Notes under the pieces: model-generated
Databases searched by the model: none
What the model was told of the DNA's origin: nothing
The model's input: only the letters and a program-made list of their open reading frames with translations
DNA from: an uncultured Verrucomicrobiota bacterium
GTDB taxonomy: Bacteria > Verrucomicrobiota > Verrucomicrobiia > Opitutales > LL51
Direction: 5' to 3'
Assembly (NCBI GenBank): GCA_947174645.1
Contig: CAMWJR010000045.1
Span: forward strand, 1-7,177
Length of the DNA stretch: 7,177 bases
Translations under genes and position numbers: made by a program
In this document: piece by piece, positions 1 through 5,904 of the stretch
How the letters are laid out: every line of letters begins with the position of its first letter
Position numbering within the stretch: position 1 is the stretch's first letter

Positions 1-789
1 GATGTGGTGATCGAGCGTGGACGGAATGACTTGTTTGTAATTCGGATAGTTTCCTTCGACGATTTTAGAGACAACGTAAATGGAGTCCGTAATACTGCCC
101 TCGCCGGCAACATCAAAGAGAAATGCAATCTGTTTATCTGTCATCATAATTTGGGCATTTTCCCCTATGCCCAACGTACGCTCGAGCTCAATAACGGTTT
201 TTGCTGGTACAATGACACTACGTTGAAGAGGACATCCTGGGACGTCATTCGCAATCATCGCGAGACGTCGCCCATCGGTCGCGATAAAATGGAGCTTTTC
301 ATCTTCTACGAGCCAGTACATGCCGTTGAGGAGATAACGATTCTCATCCCGTGATTGCGCGTACGAAATGCTCTTGAGCATTTTTGAAAACTGCATCTGC
401 TGGAGCGTTACCTTTTGCTCCACTTCAAGTTGCGGTAGGCGGGGAAAATCATCTGCGGGGAGTCCTAGAATCCGGAAACGTGAGCCACCACCGGAGATGT
501 GGACCTGTTCATTGTCTTCAGCATTAAATGTAACTGTTTTGGCAGCAAGTGCCTTGATAATCGAAGCGAGTTTTTTAACGGGTAGTGTCGTACTCCCAGG
601 TTCGGAAACGTCTGCCTTCACGAGACAGCGCATCCCAATGTCGAGATTCGTCGTCGAGAGAACTAAACGCTCTGGTGTCGCTTCGAGTAAAACATTGGAC
701 AAAATGGGCATCGTTAGCCGCGTACCCACGACATTCATCACCTGTTGTAAGCCCGCTATGAGCGCTTCCTTCTCGATCGAAAATTTCAT
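1..789 (-). CDS. dnaN: DNA polymerase III subunit beta (sliding clamp), 5' part only
   Basis: This is the ring-shaped processivity clamp that tethers DNA polymerase III to DNA. The minus strand is open from an ATG at 789 to the left window edge, giving 263 codons of a family usually about 365-375 residues long, so all of domains 1 and 2 and the start of domain 3 are present. The N-terminus MKFSIEKEALIAGLQQV is the classical clamp start. TDGRRLAM and SKIVEGNYPNY match conserved clamp segments in the second domain and at the domain 2/3 junction. No other in-frame start lies close upstream. An AGGAGG at 807-812 is about 17 nt from the ATG, which is longer than usual for a Shine-Dalgarno sequence. 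The gene is transcribed divergently from the cyclase gene, so dnaA is not its immediate upstream neighbour. The family call is firm; the C-terminus is outside the window. Confidence 0.95.
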   Translation of the reverse strand, partial: MKFSIEKEALIAGLQQVMNVVGTRLTMPILSNVLLEATPERLVLSTTNLDIGMRCLVKADVSEPGSTTLPVKKLASIIKALAAKTVTFNAEDNEQVHISGGGSRFRILGLPADDFPRLPQLEVEQKVTLQQMQFSKMLKSISYAQSRDENRYLLNGMYWLVEDEKLHFIATDGRRLAMIANDVPGCPLQRSVIVPAKTVIELERTLGIGENAQIMMTDKQIAFLFDVAGEGSITDSIYVVSKIVEGNYPNYKQVIPSTLDHHI

Positions 790-806
790 CGCCCCATCAC
801 CGTAGG

Positions 807-812
807 CCTCCT
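807..812 (-). promoter_or_regulatory. Possible dnaN Shine-Dalgarno (AGGAGG), long spacing
   Basis: Read on the minus strand, AGGAGG is a perfect anti-Shine-Dalgarno complement, but about 17 nt separate it from the dnaN ATG at 789. The closer ATG and GTG triplets (795-797 and 798-800) share one out-of-frame reading that hits a stop at once, so they are not alternative starts for this protein. The site is either a poorly spaced ribosome binding site or chance. Confidence 0.35.
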
Positions 813-855
813 GCTGCAAATGACAAGCCCTATCCCGTCGGGGTCGATTTTATCG

Positions 856-883
856 TTGGCAGATGCATTTTGCCGTTTATCCT
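856..883 (+). promoter_or_regulatory. Candidate sigma70-type promoter of the cyclase gene
   Basis: TTGGCA at 856-861 (5 of 6 to TTGACA) is followed after 16 nt by TATCCT at 878-883 (4 of 6 to TATAAT). Transcription would begin near 890, about 10 nt before the ATG at 900, so the message would be almost leaderless. This fits the absence of a Shine-Dalgarno sequence before 900. It also argues against the upstream in-frame TTG at 870 as the true start, since that codon would precede the -10 box. The call is based on consensus matching only. Confidence 0.35.
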
Positions 884-899
884 CACCGCTGGACCGATC

Positions 900-2264
900 A
901 TGCGCCTTGGAAGATATTTAGCGAAAAATCGAATTATCGAGCTGAGAAGCCACGAGTTTAAGGACGCCCTCGTCGAGCTTTTATCGACTTGCGCGATCGC
1001 CAAGAACGCTGAGGAACAAGACTCGATTGTTAACGAGATTCTCGAACGTGAACAAACGATTACGTCGTATCTGGGCAATGGGGTCGCCCTTCCTTATATC
1101 CGACGTCCAATTAATAAGCCCTATATTTTCGCGATTGGGCGCTGTAAGAATGGTCTTAACTTTGCGAATTCCGGTGAACATAAGGATACGCGGATCATCT
1201 TTTTGATGATTATTTCGACCGAAAACGAAGAATCTTATCTCACCGTACTCGCGGCAATTGCCCGTATTTTTCAAAGCCAAGAAAATATTCATCAGATTCT
1301 CGCGAACCAATCTATTGGCTCCTTCCGCGGTCATATTCGGAATCTCTTTGGTGCGTGTAAATCGATTACCAATCAGAGTAAAAACCATCAGAATCAACTG
1401 ATGCTCCGGGAAGCACAAAAAATTGTGAAGGCGACGAAGTGTAGTACGGTACTTATTTTTGGGGATATTTTAACGAGTTCGTTCGAGATTGAAGCGCCAA
1501 CCAGTAATGCTAAACTCGTCCTCGTCACCCATAAAACGGATAGTCTTGCCGCTTCGGAAAATAATTTTGATGACGTTATTTACGTCCATCCCTTTTCGAA
1601 TTACCGTCTTTCTCAAGCCCGTAGTGCGATTATTATCGGTTTAACACGCGGTATTATTAGTCATAAAGATAAGGTCTGTTGCTTTTCCGGTCTCCCCCAA
1701 AGCGATATCTTTGATACCATTTCGATTATTGATGTCGCTAAGGAGTTTGGGAATTCGTTCTTTAATAACGAAGATCTTTTATCGGAAGGTATTCATCCGG
1801 AAGCACTTGAGCGGTTATTGGCGATTGCCGCGGACATCTCGGTCGAAGGTCGCGAAGGAAAGCCTGTGGGTTGTCTCTTTGTGATTGGGGACATTACCAA
1901 AATTAAGCCCTTTACCAAACCCCTCGTTCTGAATCCATTCTACGGCTACAAGGAAGAAGACCGTAATATTTTAAACCCCTTTATGGCGGAAACTATTAAG
2001 GAGTTTTCCTCGATTGATGGCGCGTTTATCGTCCGAGGTGACGGTGTCATCGAGTCCGCAGGGTCACTGATTCAGGCATCCAGTGAACATGCGATCCAAA
2101 TGCCCAGCGGGTTCGGAACTCGTCATGCCGCCGGAGCGGTTATTTCAGCCGTTGCAGACTGTATCGCAATCGCCGTTTCGGAAAGTACGCATCAGGTAAC
2201 ATTATTTAAAGATGGTAAAATGATGCTCTTCTCCGATCAAAGTTTTTCATCCTCAACCATCTAA
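900..2264 (+). CDS. Diadenylate cyclase (c-di-AMP synthase) with N-terminal degenerate PTS EIIA domain
   Basis: Predicted to make cyclic di-AMP from two ATP in the cytoplasm; c-di-AMP commonly controls potassium and osmotic balance. The start is taken at ATG 900 (454 aa, MRLGRYLAKNRIIELRS); an in-frame TTG at 870 would add 10 unconvincing residues. Residues 1 to about 145 resemble PTS EIIA type 2, with LGNGVALP at 58-65 and IIFLMII near 99-105. Residues about 165-300 resemble the pyruvate-kinase-C-terminal-like domain of the DacZ/CdaZ cyclases (VCCFSG, then DTISIIDV). Residues about 300-445 are the DAC (DisA_N) domain, with NPFYGY, DGAF at 373-376, GTRH at 406-409 and IAVSES. The EIIA phospho-acceptor, normally PH, is PY (Tyr66), and the second conserved His (HL) is also Tyr (Tyr113), so phosphorylation by the PTS looks impossible. 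The DAC motif is RHA, not the RHR of DisA/CdaA. hprK follows after 39 nt, probably in the same operon. The cyclase call is strong; the middle-domain assignment is moderate. Confidence 0.88.
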   Translation: MRLGRYLAKNRIIELRSHEFKDALVELLSTCAIAKNAEEQDSIVNEILEREQTITSYLGNGVALPYIRRPINKPYIFAIGRCKNGLNFANSGEHKDTRIIFLMIISTENEESYLTVLAAIARIFQSQENIHQILANQSIGSFRGHIRNLFGACKSITNQSKNHQNQLMLREAQKIVKATKCSTVLIFGDILTSSFEIEAPTSNAKLVLVTHKTDSLAASENNFDDVIYVHPFSNYRLSQARSAIIIGLTRGIISHKDKVCCFSGLPQSDIFDTISIIDVAKEFGNSFFNNEDLLSEGIHPEALERLLAIAADISVEGREGKPVGCLFVIGDITKIKPFTKPLVLNPFYGYKEEDRNILNPFMAETIKEFSSIDGAFIVRGDGVIESAGSLIQASSEHAIQMPSGFGTRHAAGAVISAVADCIAIAVSESTHQVTLFKDGKMMLFSDQSFSSSTI

Positions 2265-2303
2265 AAGACTTTTGCTCTCATCTAGGAAGGGTATATTGAA
2301 AAA

Positions 2304-3260
2304 ATGCAGATTCTCATTAAAAAGAATGAAGCATTGTCGGTACGGCGATTTTTAGATATGGGCCGTGCCTCGTTACAACTTGCGCTCGTCGCAGGTGAGT
2401 CGGGTCTCGATACCCACGCAATTACCGATAATGCCGTTAACCGTCCTGGTCTCGCATTGACCGGATATTTTAAGCGTTTCGCTTCGAAGCGTGTCCAATA
2501 TCTCGGGTTCTGCGAGCTCTCTTACCTGCTCGATCTCGATCCAGAAGCACAACTCCATGCGATCGATGGCATTGATGAAGTCGGTATTCCGTGTTTCGTC
2601 GTTACCGACCGTATTCCCATACCGAATGCGGTTGTAGCGCACTGTAACCAACGGAGCCTACCCCTTCTATCGACACATCTTACGTCGGCGGAATTCGTTG
2701 AACGTGCAACAATCGCACTCGACGAGTACTTCGCACCCAATACCGTTCTCTCTGGAACGCTCGTAGAAGTCAATGGCATCGGCGTACTCATCCAGGGATT
2801 ACCGGCTGTAAATAAAAGTGTTTCGACGATTGTACTTATCGAGCACGGCCATACGCTGATTGCCGACGAAGTCGTTTGTGTCTCCCGTAGCCACGACGGT
2901 CTTCTCATCGGTAGCGGTAAAGATCTTGCACGCGGATTTATGGAGTTCCGCGGCATTGGTCTCCTAAAAGTCTCCGAACACTTCGGGGCGCATGCGGTTC
3001 GCGCCAAAGGTCCGGTCGATCTCATCGTACGGTTCCTAGACGTCTTACCGAATGCGGAAAAAACGGGTCTTGAAGCACCCTCCGAAGATACGCTCCTCGA
3101 TTGTACCCTACCGCTCATCCAGCTCCCCGTCTGCTCTGGGAACGATGCCTGTCGGCTTGTCGAGATTGCGGCAACGCTCCATCTCCTACGAAAGCGCGGC
3201 CATAATCCGGCAGAAGAACTCGCCCAACGGCTTCTACAACAGATGGAAACCTCGGCTTAG
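2304..3260 (+). CDS. hprK: HPr kinase/phosphorylase-like protein with degenerate P-loop
   Basis: Family members phosphorylate and dephosphorylate HPr on Ser46, linking glycolytic state to PTS activity. The length (318 aa) is normal for the family. The N-terminal domain is well kept: NRPGLALTGYF at 46-56 and KRVQYLGFCELSYL at 62-75. The C-terminal kinase fold is recognisable from VNGIGVLI at 156-163, GHTLIADEVV at 182-191 and the signature region EFRGIGLLKV at 214-223. The catalytic parts are altered. The Walker A, normally GxSGxGKSE, reads GLPAVNKSV at 165-173, losing the Gly before Lys and the Glu after Ser. The conserved His of the VHG segment is Ser150, and the ADD acidic pair is ADE. It may be inactive, a phosphatase-only or nucleotide-independent regulator, or a second copy of a normal HprK encoded elsewhere. 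AGGAAGG at 2284-2290 lies 13 nt from the ATG, a rather long spacing. Gene family confidence is high; activity is doubtful. Confidence 0.9.
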   Translation: MQILIKKNEALSVRRFLDMGRASLQLALVAGESGLDTHAITDNAVNRPGLALTGYFKRFASKRVQYLGFCELSYLLDLDPEAQLHAIDGIDEVGIPCFVVTDRIPIPNAVVAHCNQRSLPLLSTHLTSAEFVERATIALDEYFAPNTVLSGTLVEVNGIGVLIQGLPAVNKSVSTIVLIEHGHTLIADEVVCVSRSHDGLLIGSGKDLARGFMEFRGIGLLKVSEHFGAHAVRAKGPVDLIVRFLDVLPNAEKTGLEAPSEDTLLDCTLPLIQLPVCSGNDACRLVEIAATLHLLRKRGHNPAEELAQRLLQQMETSA

Positions 3261-3395
3261 TCTGAGGTCTGGTTGAGTTTATTTTGAATCTGCATACGCT
3301 CAACCTAGCCACTTTGGCGACTTTCCATGAACAAGTCGAGACCGAATATGGGGACTTCGCATTGACGGTTCCCCGAAAAAAAGTACGCTCACGCC

Positions 3396-4952
3396 ATGGA
3401 TGCATGGCAATATTTTTGTGACCATCACTTCACCTACCGCTCCGTCGGCCTAAGTCTCGACGTCAGTAAGCTCGCGCACTTCGACGAAACGTCAAAAAAA
3501 ATCGATCGCGAATCGGTTTTTAAAGAGATGAGCTTTTTAGAAAGTGGCGGCATCGCCAATCCCGATGAAAACCGTATGGTCGGCCACTACTGGTTGCGCA
3601 ATCCCGCGATTGCCCCAACGCCCGAACTTAAAAACGCCATCACCGAAGTTTGGGATTCCATCGATCGCTTCGTCTACGCCATTCACTCCGGGGATATTAC
3701 CGGCGAAACACATGCCTTTAAAAATCTCCTCTGCATTGGGATCGGCGGATCCGCCCTCGGCCCCCAACTCGCCTGCGCGGCACTTTCTCCCCAAAAGCCC
3801 AAGCTCGCGGTCTATTTTCTCGACAACACCGACCCAGAGGGCATCGATACCGTGCTTGCTCAACTCGAAGGCCAACTCGACGCCACACTCGTCATCGTCA
3901 CCTCGAAATCCGGTGGCACTCCTGAAACGCGTAACGGAATGCTTGAAGTTGCCCATGCTTACCAAAACGCAGGACTTTCCTTTGCTCGGCACGCTGTCGC
4001 CATTACCTGTACAGACAGCAAACTCGACCAACAAGCGCGAAAAGAAGGCTGGCTGAAACGCTTCCCCATGTGGGACTGGGTCGGTGGCCGGACCAGTATT
4101 GCCTCTGTCGTCGGTCTTTTACCGATGGCTCTCTGCGGTATCAATTACAAAACCTTTCTGAACGGCATGCGCGATATGGACTCGCTCACACGCCGCCACG
4201 AACCGAACAACCCGGCACTCCTCCTAGCGACAGCTTGGTACACCGCAACCGACGGAAAAGGTACGAAAGATATGGTGATCCTTCCCTATAAAGACCGCCT
4301 ATCGTTATTCTCTCGATTTCTCCAGCAACTCATCATGGAGTCGCTTGGCAAAAAGCTCGATCGGGACAACCAGCCAGTATATCAAGGAATCACCGTTTAC
4401 GGCAACAAGGGCTCGACGGACCAACATGCCTACGTCCAGCAGCTCCGTGATGGGCTTTCGAACTTTTTCGTTACCTTCATCGAAGTCCTCACAGACCGCG
4501 ATAACGAATCGGTCATGATCGACGATCATACGACGACGGGCGACTATCTCGAGGGCTTTTTCCTAGGGACACGCCAAGCACTCCACGAAGCCGATCGCTC
4601 CTCCGTAACACTCACCATTGATCGCATCGACACCTATCATCTCGGCGTCCTAATTGCACTCTACGAACGGACGGTCAGCTTTTACGCCACTATGGTTCAC
4701 ATCAATGCCTATCATCAACCCGGTGTTGAAGCCGGAAAGAAGGCTGCCAATACGATCTTACAGCTCCAAGCAACAGCGCTCGAACACCTCAAATCCCACC
4801 CACAACCGCAGACGGTTCTGGAGATCGCGGCATCGATTCGAACACAAGACTTTGAAACACTATTCAAACTCCTCGAGCATCTATCGACCAATAGACGGCT
4901 TCAACGCACTGAAGCAGACGATCCGCATCAAAATCGCTATCTCTGGCGTTGA
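3396..4952 (+). CDS. pgi: Glucose-6-phosphate isomerase
   Basis: Interconverts glucose-6-phosphate and fructose-6-phosphate in glycolysis and gluconeogenesis, in the cytoplasm. The 518-residue protein carries all expected family landmarks: GIGGSALG at 115-122, the sugar-phosphate loop SKSGGTPET at 170-178, GGRTS at 230-234, the catalytic glutamate region ESLGK at 315-319, the active-site histidine in GSTDQHAYVQQ (His344), and GVEAGKKAA at 443-451 with the C-terminal catalytic lysine. The segment GSTDQHAYVQQ and the extra tail of roughly 50 residues after about 465 resemble cyanobacterial and verrucomicrobial Pgi rather than the E. coli enzyme. The ATG at 3396 has no clear Shine-Dalgarno sequence. 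A 135-nt gap separates it from hprK and 49 nt separate it from rpsU. Nothing suggests loss of function. Confidence 0.96.
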   Translation: MDAWQYFCDHHFTYRSVGLSLDVSKLAHFDETSKKIDRESVFKEMSFLESGGIANPDENRMVGHYWLRNPAIAPTPELKNAITEVWDSIDRFVYAIHSGDITGETHAFKNLLCIGIGGSALGPQLACAALSPQKPKLAVYFLDNTDPEGIDTVLAQLEGQLDATLVIVTSKSGGTPETRNGMLEVAHAYQNAGLSFARHAVAITCTDSKLDQQARKEGWLKRFPMWDWVGGRTSIASVVGLLPMALCGINYKTFLNGMRDMDSLTRRHEPNNPALLLATAWYTATDGKGTKDMVILPYKDRLSLFSRFLQQLIMESLGKKLDRDNQPVYQGITVYGNKGSTDQHAYVQQLRDGLSNFFVTFIEVLTDRDNESVMIDDHTTTGDYLEGFFLGTRQALHEADRSSVTLTIDRIDTYHLGVLIALYERTVSFYATMVHINAYHQPGVEAGKKAANTILQLQATALEHLKSHPQPQTVLEIAASIRTQDFETLFKLLEHLSTNRRLQRTEADDPHQNRYLWR

Positions 4953-4975
4953 CATTTTCCCCGACAGATTAAGGT
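4949..4975 (+). promoter_or_regulatory. Possible rpsU promoter, weak
   Basis: TTGACA at 4949-4954, a perfect -35 hexamer overlapping the pgi stop codon, is followed 15 nt later by TAAGGT (4970-4975), a poor -10. The spacing is at the short limit for sigma70. It may allow rpsU transcription apart from pgi. Confidence 0.25.
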
Positions 4976-4985
4976 CGCAGAGACG

Positions 4986-4995
4986 AAGGAGGTGA
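4986..4995 (+). promoter_or_regulatory. Extended Shine-Dalgarno of rpsU
   Basis: AAGGAGGTGA is a 10-nt perfect complement to the 3' end of 16S rRNA, placed 6 nt before the rpsU ATG. It is by far the strongest ribosome binding site in the window. It fixes the rpsU start. Confidence 0.9.
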
Positions 4996-5001
4996 GAAGC
5001 G

Positions 5002-5202
5002 ATGTCCGTTGAAGTTACTTTACGCAAGGGCGAGACCGTCGACAAGGCATTGCGGCGGCTGAAGAAGAAGCTCGACCGCGAATCCGTCTTAAAAGACGTA
5101 CGGGCGAAACGCTACTTTGAGAAGCCATGTGAAAAGCGTCGCCGGATCAAGAAGGCTGCGGTCTTTAACAACATGTTGCGCGTACGCTACGAGAACATGT
5201 AG
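5002..5202 (+). CDS. rpsU: Small ribosomal subunit protein bS21
   Basis: bS21 is a small basic protein of the 30S subunit that sits near the 3' end of 16S rRNA and aids initiation. The 66 residues match the family across the length: MSVEVTLRKGE, then KALRRLKKKLDRE, VRAKRYFEKPCEKRR, and the Asn-Asn-Met-Leu-Arg segment before the end. Basic residues dominate, as expected. The start is set by the perfect Shine-Dalgarno sequence 6 nt upstream. A hairpin terminator follows about 23 nt after the stop, making rpsU the last gene of this transcription unit. In Bacteroidia, bS21 helps sequester the anti-Shine-Dalgarno sequence and rpsU keeps a strong Shine-Dalgarno for autoregulation; whether this holds in this lineage is inference. 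Confidence 0.97.
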   Translation: MSVEVTLRKGETVDKALRRLKKKLDRESVLKDVRAKRYFEKPCEKRRRIKKAAVFNNMLRVRYENM

Positions 5203-5225
5203 GCTTTTTAGTTTGTTTTAGGTAT

Positions 5226-5255
5226 AGAAAGGGGGCTTCGGCCCTCTCTTTGTTT
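5226..5255 (+). terminator. Rho-independent terminator after rpsU
   Basis: The left arm AGAAAGGGGGC and right arm GCCCTCTCTTT form a stem of about 10 pairs (one A-C mismatch, two G-U) closed by a TTCG tetraloop at 5237-5240. A short T-rich tail (5249-5255, interrupted by one G) follows. Placement just after the rpsU stop supports the call. Confidence 0.8.
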
Positions 5256-5291
5256 CGACTACTCTAATAGCTTACTCATGAAAGATACCAA

Positions 5292-5319
5292 TATGCGCTC
5301 GTTTACCGCGGTATGCGCT
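5292..5319 (+). repeat. Paired 8-bp direct repeats, 20-nt period, around a palindrome
   Basis: TATGCGCT occurs at 5292-5299 and again at 5312-5319, exactly 20 nt apart, about two helical turns. A perfect 10-nt palindrome, TACCGCGGTA (5304-5313), lies between and touches the second copy. The set ends 10 nt before a perfect TTGACA hexamer (5330-5335). This is the arrangement expected of an activator or repressor site for the secreted-protein gene downstream. No regulator is identified. Confidence 0.4.
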
Positions 5320-5329
5320 TCAAAGCCTC

Positions 5330-5355
5330 TTGACAAAACCCACGCCTAATAAAAT
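5330..5355 (+). promoter_or_regulatory. Candidate promoter of the first secreted-protein gene
   Basis: TTGACA at 5330-5335 is a perfect -35 hexamer. The best -10, TAAAAT at 5350-5355, is only 14 nt away, shorter than the usual 16-18, so the promoter would be weak unless an activator helps. The direct repeats immediately upstream fit such a need. The distance to the ATG at 5388 is reasonable for a 5' leader. Confidence 0.35.
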
Positions 5356-5387
5356 GGTTTTTGAATCCTGAATTAGGGAATACACGC

Positions 5388-5789
5388 ATGAAGAAACACG
5401 TTTATCTACTTTCACTGGCAATATGTCTTGGTTGTCCAATTTTCGCCATTGCAGCAGGCCCTTACGATGATCTAAGACCGCAATTAGTGCAAATTTACGG
5501 CAATATTCCGGAGGTAGATCAATTTATCGAGCTCGCCAACAAACATTGGAAATTCATCCGAAAGTGGCATATTAAAATGCGGCGGTCGCTATGGCCTCCA
5601 ATGTCTGAAGAAAACCGCAAAGCACTTGGGTTAATTGAAGATAAATCAAAGCCGGAACGTTTATCCTCTCACCATCCTTTTGTTGCCGACTGGTTTATTG
5701 ATCGCCTCGAATTGTCCCCGAGAACAAAAGGTCCCCACTTCGGATCGCTGGTAAAACTCTTGAACGTCCGCGATGCTGCCAAAAACTGA
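5388..5789 (+). CDS. Small secreted protein, paralog 1, possibly C-terminally truncated
   Basis: Function is not recognised. The start is taken at ATG 5388 (133 aa), because MKKHVYLLSLAICLG and the following residues make a good Sec signal peptide with a likely signal-peptidase I cut after AIA or AIAA, just before GPYDD. An upstream in-frame TTG at 5361 would spoil it. A weak AGGG (5374-5377) lies 10 nt before the ATG. The mature part matches the protein at 6473-7066: PYDDLRPQLVQIYG against PYDRLREPLENLYG, VDQFIELAN against VDKFIDLAN, and VADWFIDRL against VTTWFIYQL. It ends just after FGSLVKLLN, where the relative continues another 60 or so residues. The stop follows a run of five A (5780-5784). 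Removing one A would open the frame into the downstream gene, so a frameshift or sequencing error is possible. Confidence 0.72.
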   Translation: MKKHVYLLSLAICLGCPIFAIAAGPYDDLRPQLVQIYGNIPEVDQFIELANKHWKFIRKWHIKMRRSLWPPMSEENRKALGLIEDKSKPERLSSHHPFVADWFIDRLELSPRTKGPHFGSLVKLLNVRDAAKN

Positions 5790-5825
5790 TAGTAAAAATA
5801 TCTTGACAAAATTCATCAAAGGCGA

Positions 5826-5837
5826 AGCTCCGGAGCT
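5826..5837 (+). repeat. Perfect 12-nt palindrome upstream of paralog 2
   Basis: AGCTCCGGAGCT is its own reverse complement and lies 67 nt before the ATG at 5905. It could be an operator or chance. It also falls in a stretch that stays open in the downstream gene's frame, so it may be old coding sequence. Confidence 0.3.
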
Positions 5838-5860
5838 AAGCGTTGGCGCAGAAGCTTTTG

Positions 5861-5885
5861 GTGGGAAGGTATTCTGTTTTCCCAC
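5861..5885 (+). promoter_or_regulatory. Leader hairpin before paralog 2
   Basis: GTGGGAA (5861-5867) pairs with TTCCCAC (5879-5885), seven Watson-Crick pairs that can be extended inward by two G-U pairs. Eleven bases separate the arms, and the stem ends 19 nt before the ATG at 5905. There is no T-tract, so it does not look like a terminator. Confidence 0.4.
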
Positions 5886-5904
5886 TGATAAGAAAAGAAA
5901 ACAC

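Noticed and set aside
4..805. Two plus-strand open frames (4-354 and 368-805) opposite dnaN
   Set aside because: They are antisense to an unmistakable sliding clamp sequence that stays open on the minus strand, and neither resembles a protein family.
870..899. TTG start at 870 for the cyclase
   Set aside because: It would add ten residues with no family resemblance and would lie upstream of the best -10 box. ATG 900 begins the recognisable domain.
3284..3421. Open frame of about 45 codons starting with TTG between hprK and pgi, overlapping the start of pgi
   Set aside because: It has no ATG near the start, no Shine-Dalgarno and no recognisable similarity, and it overlaps pgi out of frame. 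The 135-nt gap is more likely untranslated.
5278..5349. 23-codon open frame starting ATG between rpsU and the secreted genes
   Set aside because: It has no ribosome binding site, it overlaps the direct repeats and the -35 hexamer, and it is too short to judge from composition.
5388..5460. Lipoprotein signal in paralog 1 (LGC within the leader)
   Set aside because: The residue three before the Cys is Cys rather than Leu/Val/Ile, and a normal signal-peptidase I site (AIA) follows further on.
5802..5811. CTTGACAAAA shared by the upstream regions of paralogs 1 and 2, as a second promoter
   Set aside because: For paralog 2 there is no -10-like hexamer 15-19 nt downstream and the distance to the ATG differs (102 versus 58 nt), so the match may be chance.
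5773..5904. ATG 5773 as the start of paralog 2
   Set aside because: It would bury a clear signal peptide (nearly identical to that of paralog 3) inside the protein and overlap paralog 1.
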